Both the position numbers and the translations under genes were made by a program. The notes under the pieces are model-generated. The model did no database searches. It saw only the letters and a program-made list of their open reading frames with translations, and was not told where the DNA came from. 64,000 bases of DNA from Shinella sp. XGS7 (GTDB lineage Bacteria; Pseudomonadota; Gammaproteobacteria; Burkholderiales; Burkholderiaceae_C): contig NZ_CP084758.1 of assembly GCF_020535565.1 (NCBI RefSeq), positions 957,501 to 1,021,500 of the forward strand, read 5' to 3'. This document shows positions 27,338 to 35,001 of this stretch, piece by piece (the stretch's first letter is position 1; each line of letters starts with the position of its first letter).

Positions 27338-27780
27338 TCGCTGGGCAGCTTCTCGCGCAGGGCGCGGCGTTCCTCGGGGCTGAGCTTGTCCAGCATGGCG
27401 CGGCGCTGCTGCAGCAGCTCGCGGCGCTGGGCCGGGCTCATGGCCTGGATCTGGGCGCGACGCTCCTCGGCCTGGCGGCGGCGCTCCTCGGGCGGCATGG
27501 CCTGCCAGCGCTCGCGGGCCTGGGCCGCCAGGGCCTGGCGCTGCTCGGGGCTCAGGGTCTCCAGGCGCTCGCGCATCTGCTGGCGGAAGGCGCGGCGTTC
27601 GGCCGGCGGCAGCCGCTCCAGCTGCTGACGCAGCTCGGCGCGGCGCTGGGCCTGCTGTTCGGGGCTCAGGCGCGCCCATTCCTGCGGATCGGGCACCGTG
27701 GGGGGCCCGGCCCAGGCGGCGCTGCCCAGCGCCGCGAGCGCCAGGGCCAGGAGCAGGGGAGGGAGCAGATGCTTCTTCAT
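27334..27780 (-). CDS. DUF3106 family exported protein
   Basis: A 148-residue exported protein with a signal peptide (residues 1-24, ending AWA). The mature part is almost wholly charged helix with a repeating unit of about 17-20 residues built on LSPEQR/MPPEERR/MSPAQRR followed by alanine- and arginine-rich turns, as in DUF3106 proteins. It may be a periplasmic helical chaperone-like protein of the CpxP/Spy kind, but this is inference. First gene of the sigma factor unit. Confidence 0.85.
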   Translation of the reverse strand: MKKHLLPPLLLALALAALGSAAWAGPPTVPDPQEWARLSPEQQAQRRAELRQQLERLPPAERRAFRQQMRERLETLSPEQRQALAAQARERWQAMPPEERRRQAEERRAQIQAMSPAQRRELLQQRRAMLDKLSPEERRALREKLPSE

Positions 27781-27806
27781 GGTGGATGCCTTGATGATGG
27801 CGCACA

Positions 27807-28970
27807 TCAGCTGCGCCACAAACCCTCCAGCGCGCGCGGGGCGCCGGGCAGCACGCCGCCCTCCAGGGCCGCACGGCCCAGGCCGAACTGGCGCTGCAGC
27901 AGGGCGGCCTGCAGGGCGCGGATGTCCAGGGTGGGGCGCAGATCGCGGCCCTCCAGCAGCTCGCTGTTGGCAAGGCCCGGCCAGTCGGCCAGCACCCGGC
28001 CGCCGGCCACGGCCCCACCGGCCAGCCAGGCCACGCCGCCCGTGCCATGGTCGGTGCCGCCGCTGCCATTGGGCCGGGCCGTCCGGCCGAACTCCGTCAT
28101 CACCAGCACCGTGCTGCGGCCCCACTGCGGGCCCAGGGCGCTGCGCAGGGCCGCGAGGCCCTCGTCCAGACCGGCCAGCTGGCGGGCCAGGCGGTTGTTC
28201 TGCTGGTTGTGCGTGTCCCAGCCGCCGCTTTCCAGCCAGGCCAGGCGCGGGCCGCGTTCCGCGGCCAGGAAGCGCCCCGCCTGCTCGGCCAGGGCGGCAA
28301 AGCCATTGCCCGCTGCCCCCTCGCCGGCCATGCGACCCAGATCGCGCTGGCTCATGGCCTGCTGCCAGGCGGCGTGCAGGGCGGTGTCGCCGGCATAGAG
28401 CTGCTGCACGCGCGCCAGCAGGTCCTCGCTGTCGGCGGGGCCGGGGCGGCTGGGCGTCCAGGTGCTGGCTTGGTCTGCGCCGCGCAGGGCCACGGGCAGG
28501 GCCGGGCTCAGGGCCACGCCGCCCTGGCCGCTGGCCTGCAGGGCCCGGCCCAGCCAGCCGGTGCTCAGGGCAAAGGGGCGGGGGCCGCCGCTTTCCAGCT
28601 GCTGCTGGGCGTCGAAGTGGGAGCGCTCGCGGTAGGGGCTGGCCAGGGCATGCAGCACCAGCAGCTGGCCCTCGGCATACCAGCGTGCCAGCGTGGGCAG
28701 GGACGGGTGCAGGGCGTAGAAGCCGTCCAGGGGCAGGGCGCCCGTGGGGGCCAGCTCGCCGCGCAGGGCGGCGAAGGCGGGGTCGCCGGGCACCGGCACG
28801 GCGGCCAGGCCGTCCAGGGCACCGCGCAGCATGATCACCACCAGGCGCGGCGCCTCGGCCGGGCCGGGAGCGGCCAGGCTCAGACCGGGCCAGGTGTGCA
28901 GCAGGGCACCGGCACCCAGCAGCTGCACCAGCTGGCGGCGGGCCGGGTTCATCTTGGGCTTGAAGGACAT
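27807..28970 (-). CDS. DUF1501 family protein
   Basis: A 387-residue exported protein. A Tat-like signal occurs near the start (ARRQLVQLLGAGALLHTWPG). The family belongs to the alkaline-phosphatase-like superfamily; visible features are LVVIMLRGALDGLAAV, the SHFDAQQQLESG stretch and the MTEFGRTARPNGSGGTDHG region. It lies 12 bases after the DUF1800 gene; DUF1800-DUF1501 pairs are widespread and of unknown function, possibly in surface polysaccharide or sulfate metabolism. Confidence 0.9.
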   Translation of the reverse strand: MSFKPKMNPARRQLVQLLGAGALLHTWPGLSLAAPGPAEAPRLVVIMLRGALDGLAAVPVPGDPAFAALRGELAPTGALPLDGFYALHPSLPTLARWYAEGQLLVLHALASPYRERSHFDAQQQLESGGPRPFALSTGWLGRALQASGQGGVALSPALPVALRGADQASTWTPSRPGPADSEDLLARVQQLYAGDTALHAAWQQAMSQRDLGRMAGEGAAGNGFAALAEQAGRFLAAERGPRLAWLESGGWDTHNQQNNRLARQLAGLDEGLAALRSALGPQWGRSTVLVMTEFGRTARPNGSGGTDHGTGGVAWLAGGAVAGGRVLADWPGLANSELLEGRDLRPTLDIRALQAALLQRQFGLGRAALEGGVLPGAPRALEGLWRS

Positions 28971-28982
28971 GGTTGGGGTGCC

Positions 28983-30329
28983 TCAGCGGCGTTGAAACTC
29001 GGGGCTGGCCAGCCACAGGGCCAGGGCCTGGGCGCCGTCGGCGGCGCGCTCGATCTGCAGCCGGGTGCTCTCGCCCAGGTCCTCGCCCAGGGCCAGGCGG
29101 GCCAGGGCGCGGGCGTCCGCGGCCTGGGCATGGCGCTGTGCGAAGCGCTCGGCCCATTGCACACGCTTGAGCAGGGCATCGGGCGAGAGCCAGTCCTCGC
29201 TGCGGTCGGGCCAGCCCTGGGGCGAGGGCGCGCGGTCGGGCGCCTGGCCCAGGGCCGTCAGGGTCCGCATGCCGGCATCCAGCTCCCGGTCTCCCAGAGG
29301 CAGCTTGAGCTGGCGGTGGGCCGAGAGCAGCAGCTCCTCGGGACGCTTGAGCTTGGGCGGGTTCTGCGGCGACCAGGTGGCCGGATGCTCGAACAGGGCC
29401 TGGGCCACCTGGCGCAGATCGCCGCCGCTCTCGCGCCAGCGCCGCGCCAGGGCGTCCACCAGGGCCGGCGGTGGCGTGTCGCTGACGAAATGCAGGGCCA
29501 GCTTGCCGGCCAGATGGCGGGCGGTGGCCGGGTGCAGGGCCAGGTCTTGCAGCAGCTGATCCAGGGCCTCCGGGCCTTCGGGGTAGCGCCGGCCCAGCAC
29601 GGTCTTGGGGCCGGGCTGGTGCAGGGCCGGCTGGAAGCTGGCGCGGCCGTCGCCGCCTTGCAGGCGCACGGTCCAGCCGGTCAGCAGGCGGGCGGTCTCG
29701 GTGACATCGGCCTGGCGGTAGCCGCCGTTCACGCCCAGGGTGTGCAGCTCCAGCAGCTCGCGCGCCAGGTTCTCGTTGAGCCCGCGCTCGCGCCGCAGGC
29801 CGGCACGGGACTGCGGGCCCATGGACTGGGCGTTGTCCAGGTAGAGCAGCATGGCCGGATGCAGGGTGGAGGCGCGCAGCAGGGCGCTGAAGCGGCCCAG
29901 GGCCTGCGGGCGGATGGCCTCGTTCTCATGCGGCCAGACCAGGGCGCGGGTGCTGCCCTTGGTGGCGGCCACACAGCAATGGTTGGCCCAGAACTGCACC
30001 CAGCGCTCGGCCACCGGGGTTTCGGTCGTGATGATGTGCTGCCAGCGCCGCTGCAAGGCGTCGCGGTTGGCGCGGCGCAGGGCCAGGGCTGGCATATTCG
30101 TGCGCGGCTCGGCGCTGGAGGCCGCGGCGGCGGGCGGCACCGCAGTGCGCAGCAGCTCGCCCGTCAGGCGCAGGGCGGCCGGTCCGTCGAGCAGGCCTCT
30201 GGCGTCAAACGGCGTCTGGGCACCGGGCGCGAACTGGGCCAGCACCCAGGCTCTGGGATCGGACCCAGGGCCGCGCAGGCTGGTTTCGCTATAGCCGAAG
30301 CGGTGGGCGGCGAGGGCGGCGGCTTGCAT
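28983..30329 (-). CDS. DUF1800 family protein
   Basis: A 448-residue protein with the family motifs: AAHRFGYSETSL at the start, RWVQFWANHC-like segment VAERWVQFWANHCCV, and the signature LNENLARELLELHTLGVNGG followed by ADVTETARLLTGW. Partner of the DUF1501 gene immediately downstream. No clear signal peptide. Function unknown. Confidence 0.9.
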   Translation of the reverse strand: MQAAALAAHRFGYSETSLRGPGSDPRAWVLAQFAPGAQTPFDARGLLDGPAALRLTGELLRTAVPPAAAASSAEPRTNMPALALRRANRDALQRRWQHIITTETPVAERWVQFWANHCCVAATKGSTRALVWPHENEAIRPQALGRFSALLRASTLHPAMLLYLDNAQSMGPQSRAGLRRERGLNENLARELLELHTLGVNGGYRQADVTETARLLTGWTVRLQGGDGRASFQPALHQPGPKTVLGRRYPEGPEALDQLLQDLALHPATARHLAGKLALHFVSDTPPPALVDALARRWRESGGDLRQVAQALFEHPATWSPQNPPKLKRPEELLLSAHRQLKLPLGDRELDAGMRTLTALGQAPDRAPSPQGWPDRSEDWLSPDALLKRVQWAERFAQRHAQAADARALARLALGEDLGESTRLQIERAADGAQALALWLASPEFQRR

Positions 30330-30366
30330 GGGGGTGAGAGGGCGCTGATGCGCAAGCGAAGACCCT

Positions 30367-30476
30367 GCTTGAACCCCGCCGGCCCGCGGCTCTTACGCCC
30401 CGGCCCGCAAATCCGAGCGCGGCGCGGGGTCATGGTGGGCGGGCCGTAAGCGAAGCCCGCGGGCCGAGGTTCAAGC
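30367..30476. repeat. Imperfect long inverted repeat upstream of a small exported-protein gene
   Basis: Arms at 30367-30397 (GCTTGAACCCCGCCGGCCCG on to CTTACG) and 30445-30476 (CGTAAGCGAAGCCCGCGGGC on to GGTTCAAGC) pair with a few mismatches around a 47-base centre. The centre itself can pair partly (CCCGGCCCGC with GGGCGGGC). It fills most of the gap between the divergent DUF1800 and 30503 genes. It may be a REP-like or mobile palindromic element. Confidence 0.6.
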
Positions 30477-30502
30477 GGGGCCATCCACCCCAAGGAGTTC
30501 CC

Positions 30503-30856
30503 ATGAACATGAACTATCGCCACCTGCCCCTGGTCCTGACGCTGGCCCTGAGCCCCTGGCTGGCCCAGGCCCAGACCGACGCCTCCGAGCGCATGGAGCA
30601 GCGCATCGATCAGCGCCAGGAGCGCCAGGCCGGGCGCATCGCCCAGGGCGCGGCCTCGGGCCAGCTGACGGCGCGCGAGCAGCGCCGCCTGGCGCGCCAG
30701 CAGCAGCACACGGCCCGCATGGAGCAGCGTGCCGAGGCCGATGGCCAGCTCAGCCGCCGCGAGGCACGCCGCCTGGAGCACAGCCAGGACCACAACAGCC
30801 GTGCCATCGCCCGCCAGAAGCACGATGGGCAAACCCAGCCCCAGCAGCAGCCCTGA
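30503..30856 (+). CDS. Small exported charged-helix protein
   Basis: A 117-residue protein with a signal peptide (residues 1-23, ending AQAQ). The mature part has two similar units: GQLTAREQRRLARQQ and GQLSRREARRLEHSQ, each preceded by a glutamine/arginine-rich helix. This resembles small periplasmic proteins seen in Burkholderiales whose role is unknown. AAGGAG precedes the ATG. Confidence 0.75.
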   Translation: MNMNYRHLPLVLTLALSPWLAQAQTDASERMEQRIDQRQERQAGRIAQGAASGQLTAREQRRLARQQQHTARMEQRAEADGQLSRREARRLEHSQDHNSRAIARQKHDGQTQPQQQP

Positions 30857-30858
30857 CT

Positions 30859-30886
30859 CCTGAGCCCGGCGTGCCGGGCGCTCAGG
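30859..30886. terminator. Strong hairpin between convergent genes
   Basis: CCTGAGCCCGGC and its complement GCCGGGCGCTCAGG form a near-perfect stem around GT. It lies between the 30503 gene and the converging TPR-like gene (whose stop falls within it), and would serve as a two-way terminator although no T tract follows. Confidence 0.55.
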
Positions 30887-31760
30887 GCGGCATGCCGGCG
30901 CGCCGCTGCGCGTAGTGCGCGGCCCGCTCTGCATCGCCGCGCGCGCGGTAGAGGATCTCCAGCTCCTCGAACACATAGGGATCGGGCTGGCCGGCCGCGG
31001 CGCAGGCCTGCTCCAGGGCCAGCTGCTGGCTCAGGGCGGCCTCGGTCTCGCCCAGCAGGCGCAGCTGGTGGGCCACCATCCAGCGCGCGATGCGCAGGCG
31101 GCTGCCCCCATCGCTACCGGGCGCCTCCTGTTCGCGCAGCGCCAGCGCGGCCTGGAAGGCCTGCAGAGCCTCCTGCGGGCGGCCCAGCTCGCGCAGGCTC
31201 AGGCCCAGATTGTTCTGCAGCGAGGCCCGCCAGCGCCGCGCTGCCGGTTGCGGCGAGGTCTCGGCCAGGGCCAGGGCCTCGCGGTTCCAGCGCAGCTGAT
31301 CGGCGGGCGCACTGTCCACAAAAGCCATCATGTGCAGCGCGTCCACGGCCAGCCCGTCGAGGCCGGCCGCGCGCGCCTCGGCCAGGGCCGCAAGATAGGC
31401 GCGGCGCGCGGCCTCGCGGGCCTCGGGCGTGCGCTGCGCGGACGGGTGGCTGGCCGAGATGAAGCTGCGGCCCAGCTCCAGGGCCTGGCGCACGCGCGCC
31501 TCGGGCCCGGCCGTGGCCAGCTGGGGTTCCAGGCTCAGCAGCAGGGCGCGGGCGCCCTCGAAATCGCGCCGCAGGCCCAGGCTGCGGGCGATCTGGGTCT
31601 GCAGGATCAGGGCCTCATCCCCGCGGGCCTGGACCAGGGCGGCGCGAAAGCGCTGCTCGCTCAGGGCGGGTCGGGCGTAGTCCCACAGCGCGTCCAGATC
31701 CTGGGCCTGGGCCGAGGCGGCCAGCAGCAGCAGCGAGCAGAGCAGGGCGGTCGGCTTCAT
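30882..31760 (-). CDS. Exported tetratricopeptide-like protein
   Basis: A 292-residue protein with a signal peptide (residues 1-19, ending SAQA). Several helical hairpins of TPR type are visible, most clearly SLQNNLGLSLRELGRPQEAL followed by QAFQAALALREQ. A protein-interaction role in the periplasm is likely, but no partner can be named. Confidence 0.8.
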   Translation of the reverse strand: MKPTALLCSLLLLAASAQAQDLDALWDYARPALSEQRFRAALVQARGDEALILQTQIARSLGLRRDFEGARALLLSLEPQLATAGPEARVRQALELGRSFISASHPSAQRTPEAREAARRAYLAALAEARAAGLDGLAVDALHMMAFVDSAPADQLRWNREALALAETSPQPAARRWRASLQNNLGLSLRELGRPQEALQAFQAALALREQEAPGSDGGSRLRIARWMVAHQLRLLGETEAALSQQLALEQACAAAGQPDPYVFEELEILYRARGDAERAAHYAQRRAGMPP

Positions 31761-31858
31761 GGGGCGGCGGCAAGTTTTTGCGTTTCATCGTATCGTGTCG
31801 CCGCGACGATCCAGGCCCCCGGCCGGATCCCTTGATTCCCGACTCACACGGAGACCCC

Positions 31859-32470
31859 ATGAAGCTCTACTACAGCCCCGGCGCCTGCTCGCTGTCCCCC
31901 CATATCGTGGCGCGCGAAGCGGGCCTGAATGTCGATCTGGTGCTGGCCAGCACCAAGACCAAGAAGCTGCAGGACGGCACCGACTTCTACACCATCAACC
32001 CCAAGGGCTCGGTGCCCGTGCTGGAGCTGGACAACGGCCAGCGCCTCACCGAAGGCCCGGCCATCGTGCAGTACCTGGCCGATCTGGCGCCCGCCAGCGG
32101 CCTGGCTCCGGCCGCCGGCTCCTGGGAGCGCGTGCGCCTGCAGGAGTGGCTGAACTTCATCACCTCCGAGCTGCACAAGGGCTTCTCGCCCCTGTTCACC
32201 CCGGGCATGGTGGAGGAGGCCAAGCCCCTGTTCCGCGCCAAGCTGCTGGAGCGCTTCAAGTACGTGGACGAGCAGCTGGCCGGCAAGAGCTATCTGATGG
32301 GTGAGACCTTCACGGTGGCCGACGCCTACCTCTTCACTGTCAGCAACTGGGGCCAGTACGTGGGCGTGGACGTGGCGCCCTTCGCCAACCTCGCCGCCTT
32401 CCGCGCCCGCGTCTCGGCCCGCCCGGCCGTGCAGGCCGCGCTGGAAGCCGAAGGTCTGCTGAAGAAGTGA
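31859..32470 (+). CDS. gstA: Glutathione S-transferase, beta class
   Basis: A 203-residue GST. The start MKLYYSPGACSLSPHIVARE contains C10, the catalytic cysteine of the bacterial beta class, and NPKGSVPVLELDNG is the glutathione-binding cis-proline region. The C-terminal domain has YLMGETFTVADAYLFTVSNW. GGAG precedes the ATG. The stop codon overlaps the start of the Nudix gene. Confidence 0.93.
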   Translation: MKLYYSPGACSLSPHIVAREAGLNVDLVLASTKTKKLQDGTDFYTINPKGSVPVLELDNGQRLTEGPAIVQYLADLAPASGLAPAAGSWERVRLQEWLNFITSELHKGFSPLFTPGMVEEAKPLFRAKLLERFKYVDEQLAGKSYLMGETFTVADAYLFTVSNWGQYVGVDVAPFANLAAFRARVSARPAVQAALEAEGLLKK

Positions 32471-33036
32471 GCCTGCAGCGCGAGGCGGCCCGGCAGCAGC
32501 TGGGCCTGTACCTGCAGCGCTTTCCCGCCGAGGCCGCCGGCCGGGCGACGCTGCAGGTCCAGCTGGCCGAGGACGCCGGTGATCCCTTCAGCCGCGCCAA
32601 TATGCGCGGCCACATCACCACCAGCGCCCTGGTGCTGGACCCCGCGCTGAGCCACACCCTGCTGATCCACCACCGCGTGATCGGCCGCTGGCTGCAGCCC
32701 GGCGGCCATCACGAGGCGGGGCAGAGTCTCTGGGACTCGGCCCTGCGCGAGGTGCGCGAGGAAACCGGCGCCCGGCAGCTGGCCGCGCATCCGCACTGGG
32801 GTCAGGCCTTGCCGCTGGACATAGACACCCACGCCATCGCCGCCAATCCGGCCAAGGGCGAGGGTGCGCACTGGCATCACGACTATGCCTATCTGGTGAT
32901 CGCGCCCCGCCAGGCGCTGCAGGCCCAGCTGGCCGAGGTCACGGACGTGGCCTGGCAGCCGGTGGCGGTGCTGGCGGAGTCTGGCGAGCCGCGCTTTCGC
33001 CGGCTCGCCCAGAAGCTGCGCCTGCTGGGCGCCTGA
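32467..33036 (+). CDS. Nudix hydrolase
   Basis: A 189-residue nucleoside-diphosphate-X hydrolase. The Nudix box is GGHHEAGQSLWDSALREVRE followed by ETG, near residues 79-101, with all catalytic glutamates present. The start is GTG at 32467, overlapping the gstA stop (AAGTGA), so it is probably translated from the same message. The substrate is unknown. Confidence 0.9.
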   Translation: MSLQREAARQQLGLYLQRFPAEAAGRATLQVQLAEDAGDPFSRANMRGHITTSALVLDPALSHTLLIHHRVIGRWLQPGGHHEAGQSLWDSALREVREETGARQLAAHPHWGQALPLDIDTHAIAANPAKGEGAHWHHDYAYLVIAPRQALQAQLAEVTDVAWQPVAVLAESGEPRFRRLAQKLRLLGA

Positions 33037-33057
33037 TACAACGCTGCGGCGGGCGGC

Positions 33058-34497
33058 TCAGCCGGCCTTGACCCAGAGCACCTCGGCACCGATCACATAG
33101 GCCAGCTGGTCGGCGGGCGAGACCGGCGTCTTGTTGCCCACCGGGGTCATGGTGATGGTGACCGTGCCACCGCTGGCGTCCTGCCGGGTGTTGGCCTGGA
33201 AGTAGGACTGCGAACCGCCCGCCAGCGGGATACCCAGGAAGGACACCCCCCAGGACGAGCTTTCGCTGATCTTCTGCGTGAAAGCCTGGTAGTTGCTGGT
33301 GTGGAAGGTCAGTGTGAACACCGGCTGCTGCGAGATCAGCAGGCGCGCGATCTGACCGAAGTTCCCCATGGGCGCGAAGTTGATGCCGGGGTCGGGCATG
33401 AAGCGGTAGCCGCTCTGGCTGGGGTTGTAGCTGGCGGCGCTGGCCAGCGGTGCCGGGTTCCACCAGCCCTTGCCGGTGCTGATGTTGTAGGACACGGGGG
33501 CGGGCGTCACCGTGGTCACGCCGTTGAAGGCGATCTCGATGTCCACGGCCGTGGTGGACTCGTCAAAGCTCCACAGGTTGTAGGAGGCGCTGGCCTGGCC
33601 GAAGATGCCGAACAGGTCCAGCACGCTGCCGAAGCCCTTGATGCCACCGCTGGCGCTGATGTTCACCGTGTTGGACGAGGCCTTGGAGGCCGAGATCGTG
33701 GTGACGATGTTCTTGCCCTGACCCGTCTGCGGCAGCAGATTGTTCTGGATGACGGCCGTGCTCTCGGCGATGTTGAACTGCGGCACGATCTGCATCTGTC
33801 CGCTGTTGTCGATGATCTGCATCCAGCCCGGGCTCACCGTGGTGGGCGCCGGCTGCACATTGGCCCGGGTCTGGGCCAGCTGGTTGTTGAAGGACACCAC
33901 GGCCGCCTGGATATTGGCCACCGAGCTGGTGTCGCCCAGATAGGTCATCAGATCGCTGACCAGGCCCTCGCTGCCCAGGGGGCGGTTGGGCAGCAGGGAC
34001 ATGGGATTGGTGCTGGCGCGCAAGGTGCCCAGGGTCAGGCCGGCGGCGCCCCAGGTCAGCACCTGGCTGGTGACATAGCTCAGCTGGGCATTCTGGGTGT
34101 TGGTGCCGGCGGGGAAGGCGCCCTGGGTCGTCGTCCAGTCGCTGATGATGGAGTTGACGATGGTCGCGTTGGCCATATTGGCGCTGTTGAGCGCGCTCTC
34201 GTCGGCCGCGCTCAGCACATAGCTGGTGTCCATCAGCACGTCGTAGTAGCTGGTCATGTAGTTGGCCAGATTGCTGCTGAGGTACTTGTTGGTGGCGTCG
34301 TAGCCAAAGACATTGTTCAGCCAGGCATAGGTCTTGGCATTGAAGTTGGTGCCGTTCTGCCAGAACCAGGGGAAGTCGCCCAGGCCGCCCTCGTCGAGGA
34401 CCAGCATATTGGGCATGTTGAGGGCGGTGGCCGTCGGCAGGGCGGCTTGCTGAATGGCCTGGAGGATGGCGCTTTGCAGATCGTTGGCGGTGCTCAT
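33058..34497 (-). CDS. Unknown 479-residue cysteine-free protein under predicted sigma-54 control
   Basis: I do not recognise this protein. It has no signal peptide, no membrane helix and not a single cysteine, and is rich in N, S, T and A. Parts: an N-terminal helical region (NDLQSAILQAIQQAALPTAT), an aromatic segment (DFPWFWQNGTNFNAKTYAW), a helical middle up to about 220, then a beta-rich second half with glycine/serine runs (SASGGIKGFG, SYNLWSFDESTTAVDIEIAF) and a final LAYVIGAEVLWVKAG. The second half reads like a multi-stranded beta protein. It follows the 78-residue gene by 43 bases; GGGAG precedes the ATG at 34497. Toxin-like, coat-like or storage roles cannot be separated from sequence. 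Confidence 0.75.
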   Translation of the reverse strand: MSTANDLQSAILQAIQQAALPTATALNMPNMLVLDEGGLGDFPWFWQNGTNFNAKTYAWLNNVFGYDATNKYLSSNLANYMTSYYDVLMDTSYVLSAADESALNSANMANATIVNSIISDWTTTQGAFPAGTNTQNAQLSYVTSQVLTWGAAGLTLGTLRASTNPMSLLPNRPLGSEGLVSDLMTYLGDTSSVANIQAAVVSFNNQLAQTRANVQPAPTTVSPGWMQIIDNSGQMQIVPQFNIAESTAVIQNNLLPQTGQGKNIVTTISASKASSNTVNISASGGIKGFGSVLDLFGIFGQASASYNLWSFDESTTAVDIEIAFNGVTTVTPAPVSYNISTGKGWWNPAPLASAASYNPSQSGYRFMPDPGINFAPMGNFGQIARLLISQQPVFTLTFHTSNYQAFTQKISESSSWGVSFLGIPLAGGSQSYFQANTRQDASGGTVTITMTPVGNKTPVSPADQLAYVIGAEVLWVKAG

Positions 34498-34540
34498 CAC
34501 GGGTCTCCCGGTGGATGGATGGGGTCGAGGCGGAGCTGGC

Positions 34541-34777
34541 TTACCAGCTCAGGGTCAGATTGGCGGGACCGGGGGGCGGCGTGGTGTTGGACACGCTGAC
34601 CGCCAGGCGGTTGACCGCGAAATTCACCGGCACGCCGGGAGCGGCCACGCCGATCACCGCCGGGCCGGGGCCGATGGTGACGGAGTAGCCGGCGCCGACG
34701 CCGTTGAGCACCAGGTTCTGCGCCTGGCCGGCGCCGAGATTGGCGACGGCACCGCGTTGCAAGACTTGATTGGGCAT
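34541..34777 (-). CDS. Unknown 78-residue cysteine-free protein, first gene of sigma-54 unit
   Basis: A small protein starting MPNQVLQRGAVANLGAGQ and ending PPPGPANLTLSW, rich in G, A, V, N and P, with an alternating hydrophobic pattern that suggests beta strands. No cysteine, lysine or signal peptide. GGAGAC precedes the ATG. A predicted -24/-12 promoter lies about 66-80 bases upstream. It is co-directional with the 479-residue gene and probably its partner, perhaps a subunit or chaperone. I do not recognise the family. Confidence 0.72.
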   Translation of the reverse strand: MPNQVLQRGAVANLGAGQAQNLVLNGVGAGYSVTIGPGPAVIGVAAPGVPVNFAVNRLAVSVSNTTPPPGPANLTLSW

Positions 34778-34853
34778 GGATGTCTCCTCTTTCCTTGAAC
34801 AGGATGTGGATCGCCGCCGCGGGGCGGGCTGCCTTGGGTGGCCCGGCGTCTTT

Positions 34854-34869
34854 TGCATGGAGCGTGCCA
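34854..34869 (-). promoter_or_regulatory. rpoN-dependent promoter: Sigma-54 (-24/-12) promoter for the 78-/479-residue gene pair
   Basis: On the minus strand TGGCACGCTCCATGCA matches TGGCACG-N4-TTGC with one mismatch; GG (34868-34867) and GC (34556-like position 34856-34855) are ten bases apart as required. Transcription would begin near 34844, leaving a leader of about 65 bases before the ATG at 34777. The divergent gene is a sigma-54 activator. Confidence 0.85.
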
Positions 34870-34930
34870 AGCCCCGGCAGCACCGCGCGCCCCAGGAAGG
34901 CGCCCGGCACTTGTCCCTCAGACCGGTGAT

Positions 34931-34967
34931 CTGACATGTCAGTTCTTGCAGCTGACAGGGCTGACAG
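34931..34967. promoter_or_regulatory. Clustered TGACAG repeats, likely activator-binding sites
   Basis: CTGACATGTCAG (34931-34942) is a perfect palindrome; two direct copies of CTGACAG follow at 34952-34958 and 34961-34967. They lie about 85-125 bases upstream of the predicted sigma-54 start site, the usual place for enhancer sites, and just before the activator gene itself (start 35002). Confidence 0.7.
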
Positions 34968-35001
34968 GGCGGCGCAGCATGGTTGTGGAGGTGTTTCTCT
35001 C

